The position numbers and the translations under genes were made by a program. DNA of 64,000 bases from Flagellimonas marinaquae (GTDB lineage: Bacteria > Bacteroidota > Bacteroidia > Flavobacteriales > Flavobacteriaceae). Within the stretch, counting starts at the first letter, position 1. Every line of letters begins with the position of its first letter. The stretch lies in assembly GCF_023716465.1 (NCBI RefSeq), contig NZ_CP092415.1, positions 2,829,501-2,893,500 on the forward strand, given 5' to 3'. Of this stretch, positions 44,232-53,696 are shown piece by piece. The notes under the pieces were generated by a model. That model was not told where the DNA came from. It was given only the letters and a program-made list of their open reading frames with translations, and made no database searches.

Positions 44232-46307
44232 ATGGTAAAAACAAAGAACGAATATATCAACAGGGAAATCAGTTGGCTGCAATTTAACGCCAGGGTGCTG
44301 CAAGAGAGCAAAGACCCTAGGGTTCCATTGATCGACCGATTACGGTTTCTAGGGATTTTCAGTAACAATTTGGATGAATTCTTCAAGGTTCGCTATGCTA
44401 CGGTTAAACGAATCGTGGACGCCGGAAAAACGGGAAAGAGTGTTTTAGGGGGAGAAAAGGCCAAAGATTTGTTAGAGGAAATCACCAAAATAGTGATCGA
44501 TCAACAGGCCCGTAGTCTGGTTATCTTCAAGGAAATTGACAGAGAGCTTAGGGAGAAGAACATTTTTATAATTCGAGAAACCGAGGTCAACCAAAATCAG
44601 GCCGAATTTATAAGGGACTATTTCTTTAAAAAGGTGAATCAAGAATTAATGACCATTATCTTGAACGACCTCACGGAATTTCCACTTTTGAAGGATACGG
44701 CAGCTTATTTGGCCGTAAAGATCGTAATGAAGAACGGTTCGCCCGGAGGAAAACACAATCGATATGCATTGATCGAAATTCCAAAAGGTATCGACCGTTT
44801 TGTGGTTTTGCCCAAAGAGGGAGATAAGGACTATGTAATCATGCTGGACGATCTTATTCGTTTTTGCTTGGACAGTGTTTTTACCATGTTCGATTTTGAA
44901 TCCATTTCCGCGCACATGATCAAGATTACCAGAGATGCCGAGTTGGATATCGATAATGATTTAAGTAAAAGTTTTATCGAGAAAATTTCTTCGAGTGTAG
45001 AACACAGAAAAATAAGCGACCCGGTTCGTTTTGTTTACGATAAAAGTATCGACAAGGACACTCTTCAGTTCCTAAAGGAAAAAATGGACATTATGGATAC
45101 CGATAGTGTTATTCCTGGTGGACGTTACCATAACAGAAGGGATTATATGGGTTTTCCGAGCTTGGGGCGCCAAGACCTTATGTACGACAAAATAGAACCT
45201 TTGCCGGTAAAAGGGCTGAGCATGAAAGGGAGTTTGTTGGATATTATCGCGCATAAGGACTATATGATCTATGCACCTTACCATACATTTAGTTATGTCA
45301 CCAAATTTTTGCGCGAGGCGGCCCTGGACCCCCAAGTCCGTAGCATTAAAATCACCATTTATCGATTGGCCAGCGATAGCCAAATAGCATCAGCATTGGT
45401 AAACGCGGTAAAAAATGGAAAACAGGTAACCGTACAAATAGAACTGCAGGCCAGGTTCGATGAGCAGAACAATATCGAATATGCCAATTATCTACAGGAC
45501 GAAGGTGTACAGTTGATTTTTGGCGTGCCCGGCTTAAAGGTGCACAGTAAGATCTGTTTGGTGGAGCGCGAGGAAGATGGCGGGCTAAAACGATATGGGT
45601 TTATAAGTACCGGTAATTTTAACGAGTCCACGGCAAAAATCTATACAGATTACACCTTGTTTACCGCCCATCAGGGCATATTAAAGGATATGAACAAAGT
45701 GTTCGGATTCTTTGAGACCAATTACAAGATCAACAAGTACAAACACTTGATCGTATCACCACACTACACAAAATCAACTTTTATGAAGTTGATCGATAGG
45801 GAAATAGCTTGCGCGCGCGAAGGAAAAGAGGCCTACATTAAAATAAAGATGAACAGTCTTACCTCCTATAAAATGGTAGATAAGCTGTACGAGGCCAGTA
45901 GGGCCGGGGTAAAAATAAAAATGATTGTCCGCGGAATCTGCTGCTTAATTCCCGGTGTCGAGGGAATGAGCGAGAATATTGAGGCCATAAGTGTAGTGGA
46001 TAAGTTTTTGGAACACCCTAGGCTATTTATTTTTGGAAACGGGGGGGACCCTAAAATTTATATATCCTCCGCAGATTGGATGACACGTAACCTGGATTTT
46101 AGGGTAGAGGTGGGTTGCCCTATTTATGATGAGGACATCCGACAAGAACTACTGGATACTTTTGAGATTTCCTGGAACGATAACTCAAAGGCCAGAATAT
46201 TTTCGGCCAAACAAGACAATGCCTACAGAAAACGGTCCAAGGGAGCGGCCGAGTTTAGGTCGCAGTTTGAAGTGTACGATTATTACAAGCGAAAACTGGA
46301 ATCTTAA
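44232..46307 (+). CDS. ppk1: Polyphosphate kinase 1
   Basis: A protein of 691 residues with four PPK domains in order: N-terminal helical (INREISWLQFNARVL), middle, and two phospholipase-D-like C-terminal domains. The autophosphorylated His is in LKVHSKICLVE, and a second conserved His is in FLEHPRLFIF. It makes and degrades polyphosphate from ATP. It lies directly between sixA and ppx, a polyphosphate turnover unit. Confidence 0.97.
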   Translation: MVKTKNEYINREISWLQFNARVLQESKDPRVPLIDRLRFLGIFSNNLDEFFKVRYATVKRIVDAGKTGKSVLGGEKAKDLLEEITKIVIDQQARSLVIFKEIDRELREKNIFIIRETEVNQNQAEFIRDYFFKKVNQELMTIILNDLTEFPLLKDTAAYLAVKIVMKNGSPGGKHNRYALIEIPKGIDRFVVLPKEGDKDYVIMLDDLIRFCLDSVFTMFDFESISAHMIKITRDAELDIDNDLSKSFIEKISSSVEHRKISDPVRFVYDKSIDKDTLQFLKEKMDIMDTDSVIPGGRYHNRRDYMGFPSLGRQDLMYDKIEPLPVKGLSMKGSLLDIIAHKDYMIYAPYHTFSYVTKFLREAALDPQVRSIKITIYRLASDSQIASALVNAVKNGKQVTVQIELQARFDEQNNIEYANYLQDEGVQLIFGVPGLKVHSKICLVEREEDGGLKRYGFISTGNFNESTAKIYTDYTLFTAHQGILKDMNKVFGFFETNYKINKYKHLIVSPHYTKSTFMKLIDREIACAREGKEAYIKIKMNSLTSYKMVDKLYEASRAGVKIKMIVRGICCLIPGVEGMSENIEAISVVDKFLEHPRLFIFGNGGDPKIYISSADWMTRNLDFRVEVGCPIYDEDIRQELLDTFEISWNDNSKARIFSAKQDNAYRKRSKGAAEFRSQFEVYDYYKRKLES

Positions 46308-46318
46308 GATCACTGGAT

Positions 46319-47206
46319 TTGGTAATAAAGAAATTTGCAGCTATCGATATTGGTTCCAACGCGGTCAGATTGTTGATTAACAATGTAATCGAGTACCAAG
46401 ACAGGCCCACTAAGTTCAAAAAAAGTGAATTGGTCAGGGTGCCGGTTCGTTTGGGGGAAGATGCCTTTTTGAACGGTGAAATCTCCGAACGGAACCTCAA
46501 TCGATTGGTAAAGACCATGCAGTCCTTTAAACTTTTAATGGACGTTTATGGTGTGGAAAAATACATGGCCTGTGCCACTTCGGCACTTAGGGAAGCCAAA
46601 AACGGGAAGCAGGTAATAACTAGGGTAAGAAAGGGATCGGGGGTCGATATTCAGATCATCGATGGTAAAGAGGAAGCATCAATCATTGCCTCGACCGATC
46701 TTAAGGATATTATTAAAAATGATAGGCTCTACCTGTATGTGGATGTAGGGGGCGGTAGTACGGAATTTACTATAATCGACAAGGGGTTGCCTATTTTTTC
46801 CAAATCATTTAAAATAGGCACGCTCCGGATTTTAAACAATTTGGTGAATGATGCAGTTTGGGACGAGATAAAAACCTGGATCAAATCCAATCTCCCTTTG
46901 GATGCTACCGTCGAAATTATTGGTTCTGGCGGAAACATAAATAAATTGCACAAAATGTCCGGTAGAAAGGTCGGTCAGCCCCTTTCCTATATTTGGTTGA
47001 ATGCCCAATACCATTTTTTGGACAGTATGGCCTACGAAGACAGGATTTCGGAACTTGGCCTAAATCAAGACCGTGCAGATGTAATTATACCCGCGACCAA
47101 AATATTCTTAAACGCAGCAAAGTGGAGCAAGGCCAAAAAAATTCTTGTTCCAAAAATTGGTCTTGCCGATGGTATGATCAAAACTTTGTACCATAAAGAG
47201 GATTAA
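46319..47206 (+). CDS. ppx: Exopolyphosphatase, Ppx/GppA family
   Basis: A protein of 295 residues starting at TTG 46319; no ATG is in frame between the previous stop and the FAAIDIGSNAVRLLI phosphate-1 motif. The second motif is YVDVGGGSTEFT. It is the short Ppx form without the C-terminal HD-like domain, so it could hydrolyse polyphosphate or pppGpp. It ends 4 bases inside the convergent miaE gene. Confidence 0.92.
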   Translation: MVIKKFAAIDIGSNAVRLLINNVIEYQDRPTKFKKSELVRVPVRLGEDAFLNGEISERNLNRLVKTMQSFKLLMDVYGVEKYMACATSALREAKNGKQVITRVRKGSGVDIQIIDGKEEASIIASTDLKDIIKNDRLYLYVDVGGGSTEFTIIDKGLPIFSKSFKIGTLRILNNLVNDAVWDEIKTWIKSNLPLDATVEIIGSGGNINKLHKMSGRKVGQPLSYIWLNAQYHFLDSMAYEDRISELGLNQDRADVIIPATKIFLNAAKWSKAKKILVPKIGLADGMIKTLYHKED

Positions 47207-47784
47207 CCGTGCATGGTTTCCTTTTTGCCGAGGTCTTTCATTAATTGAGCTTCATGTTCCAACAGCGCTTCCCATTTTTGATCGACTTCCTCTCGATTTC
47301 CGTATTTGCGCGCAAACCTTAAAAACATGGTGTAGTGATTGGCTTCACTTACCATTAAGTTGCGATAAAACTCGGACAGTTCTTCGTCGTTAATCTCTTC
47401 TGATAGCAATCTAAAACGTTCGCAACTACGAGCCTCTATCAATGCAGCATACAAGAGTTTGTGTACCAAATGTGTTTCCCTGCTTCCACCTTTTGGGAAA
47501 AACTTCATTAGTTCTATAACGTACTCATCCTTGCGTTCACGGCCCAATACCCATCCCCGCTGTATAATTTTATCATGGACCATGTTAAAATGCCCCATCT
47601 CCTCACGGGCGAGGGCCGTCATTTCCTTTACCAATTCCGACTTTTCTGGAAAACCAATGATCAGGGAAATAGCGGTACTTGCCGCTTTTTGCTCGCAATA
47701 GGCATGATCTGTCAAAATTTCTTCGATGTTCTTTTCAACAATGTTCACCCATCGTGGGTCCGTTGGTAGTTTTAGGCCTAACAT
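47203..47784 (-). CDS. miaE: tRNA 2-methylthio-N6-isopentenyl adenosine hydroxylase
   Basis: A protein of 193 residues with a ferritin-like di-iron four-helix bundle. The iron ligands are visible in HAYCEQKAAST, LAREEMGHF (E-x2-H) and VSEANHYTMF (E-x2-H). It uses oxygen to hydroxylate the modified A37 of tRNAs. The family is patchy in bacteria, but this match is clear. Confidence 0.92.
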   Translation of the reverse strand: MLGLKLPTDPRWVNIVEKNIEEILTDHAYCEQKAASTAISLIIGFPEKSELVKEMTALAREEMGHFNMVHDKIIQRGWVLGRERKDEYVIELMKFFPKGGSRETHLVHKLLYAALIEARSCERFRLLSEEINDEELSEFYRNLMVSEANHYTMFLRFARKYGNREEVDQKWEALLEHEAQLMKDLGKKETMHG

Positions 47785-47835
47785 GTATCAGTTTTAAATT
47801 TATGGATACAAAGATAAAAGTATTGTGCGGTATGT

Positions 47836-49611
47836 TTAAAAATCAAGGTCGAACTCTTTGCGAAGGAGCTCGATGTTTGGATTTTTCTCCTTCAATTTTT
47901 CATATTTCTCCTCTGGGGTAAAGGCGAATTTTTTCGCAACTTCCTCGTTCACCGTAATATGGAGTGAAATTGAATAATTGTTCAACTTTTGTTTAAGGTA
48001 ATCCAGCATCAGACTTTGTTCCCGTTCAATTTCCTTTTTCATGGTGCTGTTGGGAAGCTCGATCCAAATCGTATTTTCGTTCTTCATTTTGGGAACATCT
48101 GTTTGGAGGTTGCTAGCCAATATTTTGCGGCCTTGTTTTTCCAACTGTTGCACAAAATCGTCCCAATGTTTTTGCATGTCCACCTCTAAAAACGTATCGT
48201 GTGGTAAATCCTCCTCGTTTACTGTTGGGGATTTAATGTTCTCGTGCTCTTTTTTTATTTTGATACTGGACAGCGAAAGTCCCGAAACACGTTTTTTAGG
48301 ACTTTTAATGTTTATTTTTTGAGTCGGGTTATCCTCTTTTGGGGAGTCGATTTTTTTTGTTTCTGCCTGTTGGGGCATAGGAACTTTCTCTTCGACGGTT
48401 CTAACCTCTGTCGTTGATGGTTGGACTTTTTTTTCCACCGAGGAAGCTGTAGTCTGAACTTTGGATTGACCTGCCTGCGTGTCGCTTGTTTTGGGCGTGG
48501 ATTGTGTGGTAAACCGTGATGCCGGAATTATGAAATTAGAGTTTTTTTTTTCTCCATCGTAAGTGATGGATGCTAATTTCATAAGGGTAAGTTCTACCAA
48601 TAACCGTTGATTTTTACTGCTCTTATACTTTAGGTCGCAATCATTGGCAAGGTCTATGGCCTTTAAAAGAAAATCTTTGGTAACTTTTTTTGCCTGATCT
48701 TGGTATTGTTGCTTAACATCGTCTCCAACCTCCATAAGATGTAAAGTGTCCGGATGCTGACAAACCAATAGATCTCTAAAGTGGGATGCAAGGCCACTTA
48801 TAAAATGATGGCCATCGAACCCAAGGGAAAGGGTTCTGTTGAACAGGATCAAAAGTTCTGGAATGTTGTTTTCTAGAATTAAATCTGTTGCGGAAAAATA
48901 AATATCATAATCAAGGACATTCAGGTTTTCCGTGACCGCCTTACGGGTAAGTTCCTTTCCAGAGAAGCTGACCACCCTATCAAAAATGGAGAGGGCATCG
49001 CGCATGGCCCCATCTGCTTTTTGGGCAATAATATGTAAAGCACTTTCTTCTGCCTGTATACCTTGTTGTTCGGCAATGTGCTTAAGGTATTCCGCTGCAT
49101 CTTTTACCGTGATCCGTTTAAAATCGAAGATTTGGCAACGCGATAATATGGTAGGGATAATTTTGTGTTTTTCGGTGGTCGCCAGAATAAAAATAGCGTG
49201 CTTAGGCGGTTCCTCCAAAGTCTTCAAAAAAGCATTGAACGCAGATTGTGAGAGCATATGCACCTCATCAATAATATACACTTTGTACTTGCCCGTTTGT
49301 GGAGGAATGCGTACCTGATCAATTAAACTACGGATGTCATCCACGGAGTTGTTGGAAGCTGCATCCAACTCAAAAATATTGAAGGCAAAATCTTCATCTT
49401 CCTTTTCTGTACCATCTTGGTTTATCTTTTTTGCCAAAATACGGGCACAGGTGGTTTTGCCAACGCCTCTTGGTCCACAAAATAATAATGCTTGCGCCAA
49501 ATGATCGTTTTCAATGGCGTTCATTAAGGTATTGGTGATGGAGGACTGCCCCACCACATCCTTAAAGGTTTGCGGTCTATATTTTCTAGCTGATACTATA
49601 AATGGTTCCAA
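47836..49611 (-). CDS. dnaX: DNA polymerase III subunits gamma/tau
   Basis: A protein of 591 residues from TTG 49611, giving the family start EPFIVSARKYRPQTF. The frame stays open to 49908 through rnpB, which is not coding. Walker A is GPRGVGKTTCARIL, the Walker B-like segment is VYIIDEVHMLS, and the sensor is LATTEKHKI. The four-Cys zinc module expected just after Walker A is missing, replaced by NQDGTEKEDEDFAFNIF. The long C-terminal part, rich in Thr, Gln, Ser and Lys, then a conserved end, fits tau. It is divergent from rnpB. Confidence 0.95.
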   Translation of the reverse strand: MEPFIVSARKYRPQTFKDVVGQSSITNTLMNAIENDHLAQALLFCGPRGVGKTTCARILAKKINQDGTEKEDEDFAFNIFELDAASNNSVDDIRSLIDQVRIPPQTGKYKVYIIDEVHMLSQSAFNAFLKTLEEPPKHAIFILATTEKHKIIPTILSRCQIFDFKRITVKDAAEYLKHIAEQQGIQAEESALHIIAQKADGAMRDALSIFDRVVSFSGKELTRKAVTENLNVLDYDIYFSATDLILENNIPELLILFNRTLSLGFDGHHFISGLASHFRDLLVCQHPDTLHLMEVGDDVKQQYQDQAKKVTKDFLLKAIDLANDCDLKYKSSKNQRLLVELTLMKLASITYDGEKKNSNFIIPASRFTTQSTPKTSDTQAGQSKVQTTASSVEKKVQPSTTEVRTVEEKVPMPQQAETKKIDSPKEDNPTQKINIKSPKKRVSGLSLSSIKIKKEHENIKSPTVNEEDLPHDTFLEVDMQKHWDDFVQQLEKQGRKILASNLQTDVPKMKNENTIWIELPNSTMKKEIEREQSLMLDYLKQKLNNYSISLHITVNEEVAKKFAFTPEEKYEKLKEKNPNIELLRKEFDLDF

Positions 49612-49706
49612 TGCTGGGAAAATAGAATTATTACAAATATAAAAATAGGATCGGGCAAAGTGGACTGCTCGAGCACAGTTAAGCTGTTTTTTATTAACAA
49701 TTGAAC

Positions 49707-49714
49707 TACCTTTG
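49707..49714 (+). promoter_or_regulatory. -7 box of the rnpB promoter
   Basis: TACCTTTG is an exact TAnnTTTG match ending 6 bases before the predicted rnpB 5' end. The -33 element is not clear. Confidence 0.65.
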
Positions 49715-49720
49715 TAAACA

Positions 49721-50033
49721 GCAGGCCACCTTATCGCTGCAAGTACGGGCAACCAAGCTTGGAGAGGAAAGTCCGGACGCCAAAGTGCGGCATAGCGGGT
49801 AACGCCCGTCCGTTGTAAGACGAGGACCAGTGCAACAGAAAGCAAGTACAGTTCGGCTGTAGTGAAATCGGCAAACTCTATGCGGTGAAACGCCATGTAA
49901 ACCAACACTTGAGGGCTGCACGCTCGAGTTGGAGGGTAGGCGGTTGGAACACTTGGGCAACCATTTGTCTAGATAAATGATAAGGAGCTCCCTACATTGA
50001 TTTGGGGTCTACAGAATCCGGCTTATGGCCTGC
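49721..50033 (+). ncRNA. rnpB: RNase P RNA, bacterial type A
   Basis: About 313 bases. The ends pair (GCAGGCC at 49721, GGCCTGC at 50027-50033). The universal GAGGAAAGTCCGGAC core is present near the 5' end, followed by the CAACAGAAAG conserved segment, the GGGTAAGC-like joining regions in shortened form, and AGAATCCGGCTTAT near the 3' end. It is the catalytic RNA that removes 5' leaders from pre-tRNA. A T-run after the last stem serves as terminator and overlaps the stop codon of the convergent rsmD gene. Confidence 0.96.
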
Positions 50034-50038
50034 TTTTT
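50034..50038 (+). terminator. T-run terminating rnpB
   Basis: Five T residues follow directly after the closing P1 stem of rnpB. They overlap the rsmD stop codon on the other strand. Confidence 0.7.
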
Positions 50039-50576
50039 ATTGAGCTTCAAAAAAACTGAAAATACTTCCGCCATATTTTCTCTGCTCCGTGAATTTGGGG
50101 TGCTCGGAAAGAGTCGTTTGTTCGGAATGCTCAATAATAAGGAGACCGTCTTCGAGCAAGAGTCCTTTGTCAAAAACCAGGTCGGCGATTTTTAAAAACT
50201 GCCCCTTATCAAAATCATACGGTGGGTCGGCAAAAATAAGGTTGAACTTTTCTGGAGTGGCCTGTAAAAATTTATATACATCGGATTTTAAGGTAGCGAT
50301 GGGAAAATCCAATTCTTGTGTTGTTCGGGCAATATAACGGACGCACCCTTGATGTCCGTCCACGGCAGTTATCTTTTTGCATCCCCTGGAGGCAAACTCA
50401 TAACTTATGTTGCCTGTACCGGAGAACAGATCGAGCACATTGAGCTCATCAAAATAAAACCTATTGTTCAAAATGTTGAACAGTGCTTCTTTGGCCATGT
50501 CGGTAGTTGGGCGAACAGGTAATTTTTTCGGCGCAGTGAGGCGCTTCCCTTTGTATTTACCGGATATGATCCTCAT
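50037..50576 (-). CDS. rsmD: 16S rRNA (guanine-966-N2) methyltransferase
   Basis: A protein of 179 residues. It begins MRIISGKYKGKRL and has the SAM motif VLDLFSGTGNISYEFASRG and the catalytic DPPYDF. It methylates G966 of 16S rRNA. Its start is directly next to the stop of the DUF3822 gene (no gap), indicating one transcript. Confidence 0.94.
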   Translation of the reverse strand: MRIISGKYKGKRLTAPKKLPVRPTTDMAKEALFNILNNRFYFDELNVLDLFSGTGNISYEFASRGCKKITAVDGHQGCVRYIARTTQELDFPIATLKSDVYKFLQATPEKFNLIFADPPYDFDKGQFLKIADLVFDKGLLLEDGLLIIEHSEQTTLSEHPKFTEQRKYGGSIFSFFEAQ

Positions 50577-51353
50577 TTAGAGAGAACTTAAAATGGAAAA
50601 ATCTATACTCTCGTTCTCCAGTTGGTCTACAGGAAAAACCGTATTGCCGGGCACAAATACTGAAATGTTTTTAATGTACTGGTAGCAAAGGTCGTAAATA
50701 GGGTCTCCTTCTTCTATGGTCCCGAAGAGTTTGAGCTGCACTTTTTCCAAATCCATTTGTAATTGCTCCAAACTGAATAAAAGGTAGTACAAAAAGTCCT
50801 CTTTGGTGCTGTACTCGAACTGATTGTAGAACAACAGTTTTTTGTTGGAGATTACCATTACCTCCATTTCTCGCTCAGCAATCTGAACATAACAGATGGG
50901 TTCGGAAGAAGGTCTGTTTTGGTTGAGCAAGGTATTGATTAGAACCGTTCCGCTATGCTTGAACTCAAATTCTCCAAAAAGCTCAAAAATATAGTTGTTG
51001 ATATTGGTATAGGGAATATACACATTAATGATATCCTGATTTGGGACTTCATCGTACGCGATAAGGTCGTTTGCCATTATTTTGGCATTGAACTTAAGGT
51101 AGTTTGGGAGTTCCCCTTCATTAAATATGGGCTTGGGCACCAAGCTGAACATACTGTTCTTGTGTATTACCATTACTTCGGAAAAATTTTGCCCAATTTC
51201 TTCCTGATTGCTAAGTTTTTCTTTCAACTCTTTTAGTACGAGGTAGGGGGTGAGCTGAGTTTTAAAACTTTGTCGCTCAAAGGCAAGAATTTTATTTGTA
51301 ATGGTATCCATTACACAAAAAGAAAGTCCATTCAAGCCAGCTTGAATGGACAA
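50577..51353 (-). CDS. DUF3822 family protein
   Basis: A protein of at least 258 residues of unknown function, often next to rsmD in flavobacteria. The core is LSIQAGLNGLSFCVMDT and a fold with two actin-like halves (for example CYVQIAEREMEVMVISNKKLLFYNQF). The TTG at 51353 is the first standard start. The frame runs upstream for 14 more codons with the family-like KTYRKLSIQ context but has no ATG, GTG or TTG before the stop, so the true start is unclear. Confidence 0.8.
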   Translation of the reverse strand: MSIQAGLNGLSFCVMDTITNKILAFERQSFKTQLTPYLVLKELKEKLSNQEEIGQNFSEVMVIHKNSMFSLVPKPIFNEGELPNYLKFNAKIMANDLIAYDEVPNQDIINVYIPYTNINNYIFELFGEFEFKHSGTVLINTLLNQNRPSSEPICYVQIAEREMEVMVISNKKLLFYNQFEYSTKEDFLYYLLFSLEQLQMDLEKVQLKLFGTIEEGDPIYDLCYQYIKNISVFVPGNTVFPVDQLENESIDFSILSSL

Positions 51354-51391
51354 TTTTCTATAGGTCTTATTTGTTTCTTTCTGTACTATAA

Positions 51392-52129
51392 CTAGTTATT
51401 CTTTTTCCTATCGTAAATAGGGGGCCAATTACCATTGGTGCTTACATCCGTTAGGGAACCAACTTTAATTTCTGTACCATTTACTTCTTCCACACTTTGG
51501 TAAGAGTTCTCCTTTTCTACCAAATCTTGCGGTTGATCGTATAGAACAACGTTCTTTTTTACTTTAGCTTCAAAAACCGGAGCTTTGTATCCGCTCTTGT
51601 CGATAATATCAGCTTTCATTTCAAACTTTTCGTTGTTTTGGGCAAAAGGAACATCCATCATGTTTTTGTAGCGGGTGTCCGCACCAAATAGGGAATCTTT
51701 GACCTTAACAGTGCCCAATGTATCGATGATGATTGTATCTTGTTGCATATCAATTTGATAGGCTCGGTCATATCTCATAAAAGACGAGTCCCTCTGTGTG
51801 GTAATGGTATAGCTCCCAGTGTCAATAAACTTGATCAAGCTCTCAAAATCACCTGCATATTTACCGTTTACTGTTTTGTACGCTTCTTGGGAATCTCTAA
51901 TGTCCTTAAGCTTGTCGATCACTTTTGAGAACCTTTCGTTCCTTACCTTATTGAACTCAATGGGGGCGTTGATAGAATCGTAAATCTTGAAACCTAGGAA
52001 GATACTTAGAATACCGAAAAGAATTACTAGTACCGGCTTTATTTTTTGAGGTAAAAATCTATCGATCAAAAATACAAGCCCTATGGTCACAAGGCATATG
52101 ATTACAACAATAAGAATTAAATTTAACAT
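51392..52129 (-). CDS. Membrane-anchored protein of unknown function
   Basis: A protein of 245 residues with two N-terminal hydrophobic segments (about 3-23 and 31-50) and then a soluble domain. The segment KLKDIRDSQEAYKTVNGKY (about 73-91) resembles the region after the hydrophobic helix of pseudopilins, but there is no prepilin peptidase site. It is 38 bases upstream of the DUF3822 gene, on the same strand. No partner is evident. Confidence 0.6.
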   Translation of the reverse strand: MLNLILIVVIICLVTIGLVFLIDRFLPQKIKPVLVILFGILSIFLGFKIYDSINAPIEFNKVRNERFSKVIDKLKDIRDSQEAYKTVNGKYAGDFESLIKFIDTGSYTITTQRDSSFMRYDRAYQIDMQQDTIIIDTLGTVKVKDSLFGADTRYKNMMDVPFAQNNEKFEMKADIIDKSGYKAPVFEAKVKKNVVLYDQPQDLVEKENSYQSVEEVNGTEIKVGSLTDVSTNGNWPPIYDRKKNN

Positions 52130-52238
52130 ATCTGATACTGTCTTTCAAAGTTAATTTAGTGGTTACAGACAAATCTACAATATTTTTTTAATTGCGAAAC
52201 TTTTTGCTTTAAAAAAGAGCGCCCTATATTTAGCGCTC

Positions 52239-53672
52239 ATGAACGATTTTACCGCACCAGGATTTTTAAAGATTTTAAACGAAAAATTTCCGCACGAACC
52301 TACCATAAAACAAGGTCTGGCACTTAAAAAGCTGTCTAACTTTGTGTTAGATGGAAAAAAGGATGAGCTCTTCCTTTTAAAAGGGTTCGCTGGAACGGGA
52401 AAAACTACCTTGATCGCTACCTTGGTGAGTAGTTTATGGAAGGTAAAAATGAGTGCTGTTTTAATGGCGCCGACAGGGCGGGCAACAAAAGTTATGTCGG
52501 TTTATTCGGGCAATACAGCTTACACCATCCACAAAAAAATATATTTCCCCAAAAAACAAACCGGTGGAGGAATCCAATTTGTGTTAGCTCCGAACAAGCA
52601 CAGGAATACGATTTTTATTGTTGACGAGGCATCCATGATTCCGGACTCGCCCGCCGATTCCAAATTGTTCGAGAACGGCTCCTTGTTGGACGATCTTATG
52701 CATTATGTTCACTCTGGCCATAACTGTAAATTAATATTGATTGGGGATACCGCACAGTTGCCCCCTGTAAAATTGGAACTTAGCCCTGCCCTTGATGAAG
52801 ATCGTTTGTCCTTAAACTATAATAAGGAAGTAGCGTGTTTGGAATTGAACGAAGTCATGCGCCAAGCTGATGACTCCGGAATCCTATACAATGCAACCAA
52901 TCTGAGGGAGCAACTACAGTCCGATTTTTTTGACGGCTTCAAGTTTGAATTGGGCACATACACGGATATAGTGCGCCTGTTGGAAGGGAACGAGATACAG
53001 GAGGCCATTGATTCCTCTTACAGTGAGAACGGAAAAGAACAGACGGCGATCATAGTTCGCTCCAACAAAAGGGCCAACCTATACAACCAAAATATTAGGG
53101 AACGTATTCTTTTTCTTGACAACGAGATTTCGGTAGGCGATTATATGATGGTGGTCAAGAACAATTACTTTTGGCTAAAACCAAACTCCGAGGCTGGTTT
53201 TATAGCCAATGGGGATATAATCGAAGTACTGGAGCTGTTTGCGATCAAAGAACTTTATGGTTTCAAGTTTGCCGAGGTAAAAGTAAAAATGGTGGATTAT
53301 CCCAATCAGAAACCCTTTGAAACTGTTCTTTTACTCGACACTATAACGGCCGAAACACCATCCTTATCTTACGAAGACGGCAATAGACTTTACCAAGAAG
53401 TAATGAAGGACTACGCCCACGAAAAATCCAAATACAAAAAATTTCTAGGGGTAAAGAACAATAAGTTCTTCAATGCGCTACAGGTAAAATTTTCTTATGC
53501 AATTACTTGCCATAAATCACAAGGAGGGCAATGGGATACCGTTTTTGTTGAACAACCTTACTTGCCCAATGGGGTGGATAAAGATTATTTGAGATGGTTG
53601 TATACCGCAGTTACCAGGGCCGAAAGAAAACTATACCTTATAGGTTTTAAGGATGATTTTTTTCTTGACTAG
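52239..53672 (+). CDS. RecD-like ATP-dependent DNA helicase
   Basis: A protein of 477 residues of superfamily 1B. Walker A is GFAGTGKTTLI, Walker B is FIVDEASMI, motif III is LIGDTAQLPPV, motif V is TCHKSQGGQWDTV and motif VI is YTAVTRAERKLYLIG. It has a UvrD_C_2 domain and no nuclease domain. It is shorter than RecD2 and resembles Dda/Pif1-like helicases common in Bacteroidota. It is the first gene of a plus-strand run reaching 57.4 kb. Confidence 0.9.
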   Translation: MNDFTAPGFLKILNEKFPHEPTIKQGLALKKLSNFVLDGKKDELFLLKGFAGTGKTTLIATLVSSLWKVKMSAVLMAPTGRATKVMSVYSGNTAYTIHKKIYFPKKQTGGGIQFVLAPNKHRNTIFIVDEASMIPDSPADSKLFENGSLLDDLMHYVHSGHNCKLILIGDTAQLPPVKLELSPALDEDRLSLNYNKEVACLELNEVMRQADDSGILYNATNLREQLQSDFFDGFKFELGTYTDIVRLLEGNEIQEAIDSSYSENGKEQTAIIVRSNKRANLYNQNIRERILFLDNEISVGDYMMVVKNNYFWLKPNSEAGFIANGDIIEVLELFAIKELYGFKFAEVKVKMVDYPNQKPFETVLLLDTITAETPSLSYEDGNRLYQEVMKDYAHEKSKYKKFLGVKNNKFFNALQVKFSYAITCHKSQGGQWDTVFVEQPYLPNGVDKDYLRWLYTAVTRAERKLYLIGFKDDFFLD

Positions 53673-53696
53673 GAATATCCTATTTTAGACATCGGC

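Noticed and set aside
49612..49908. N-terminal extension of dnaX through rnpB
   Set aside because: The 99 extra codons have no family match and lie antisense to the conserved RNase P RNA; the family start fits TTG 49611.
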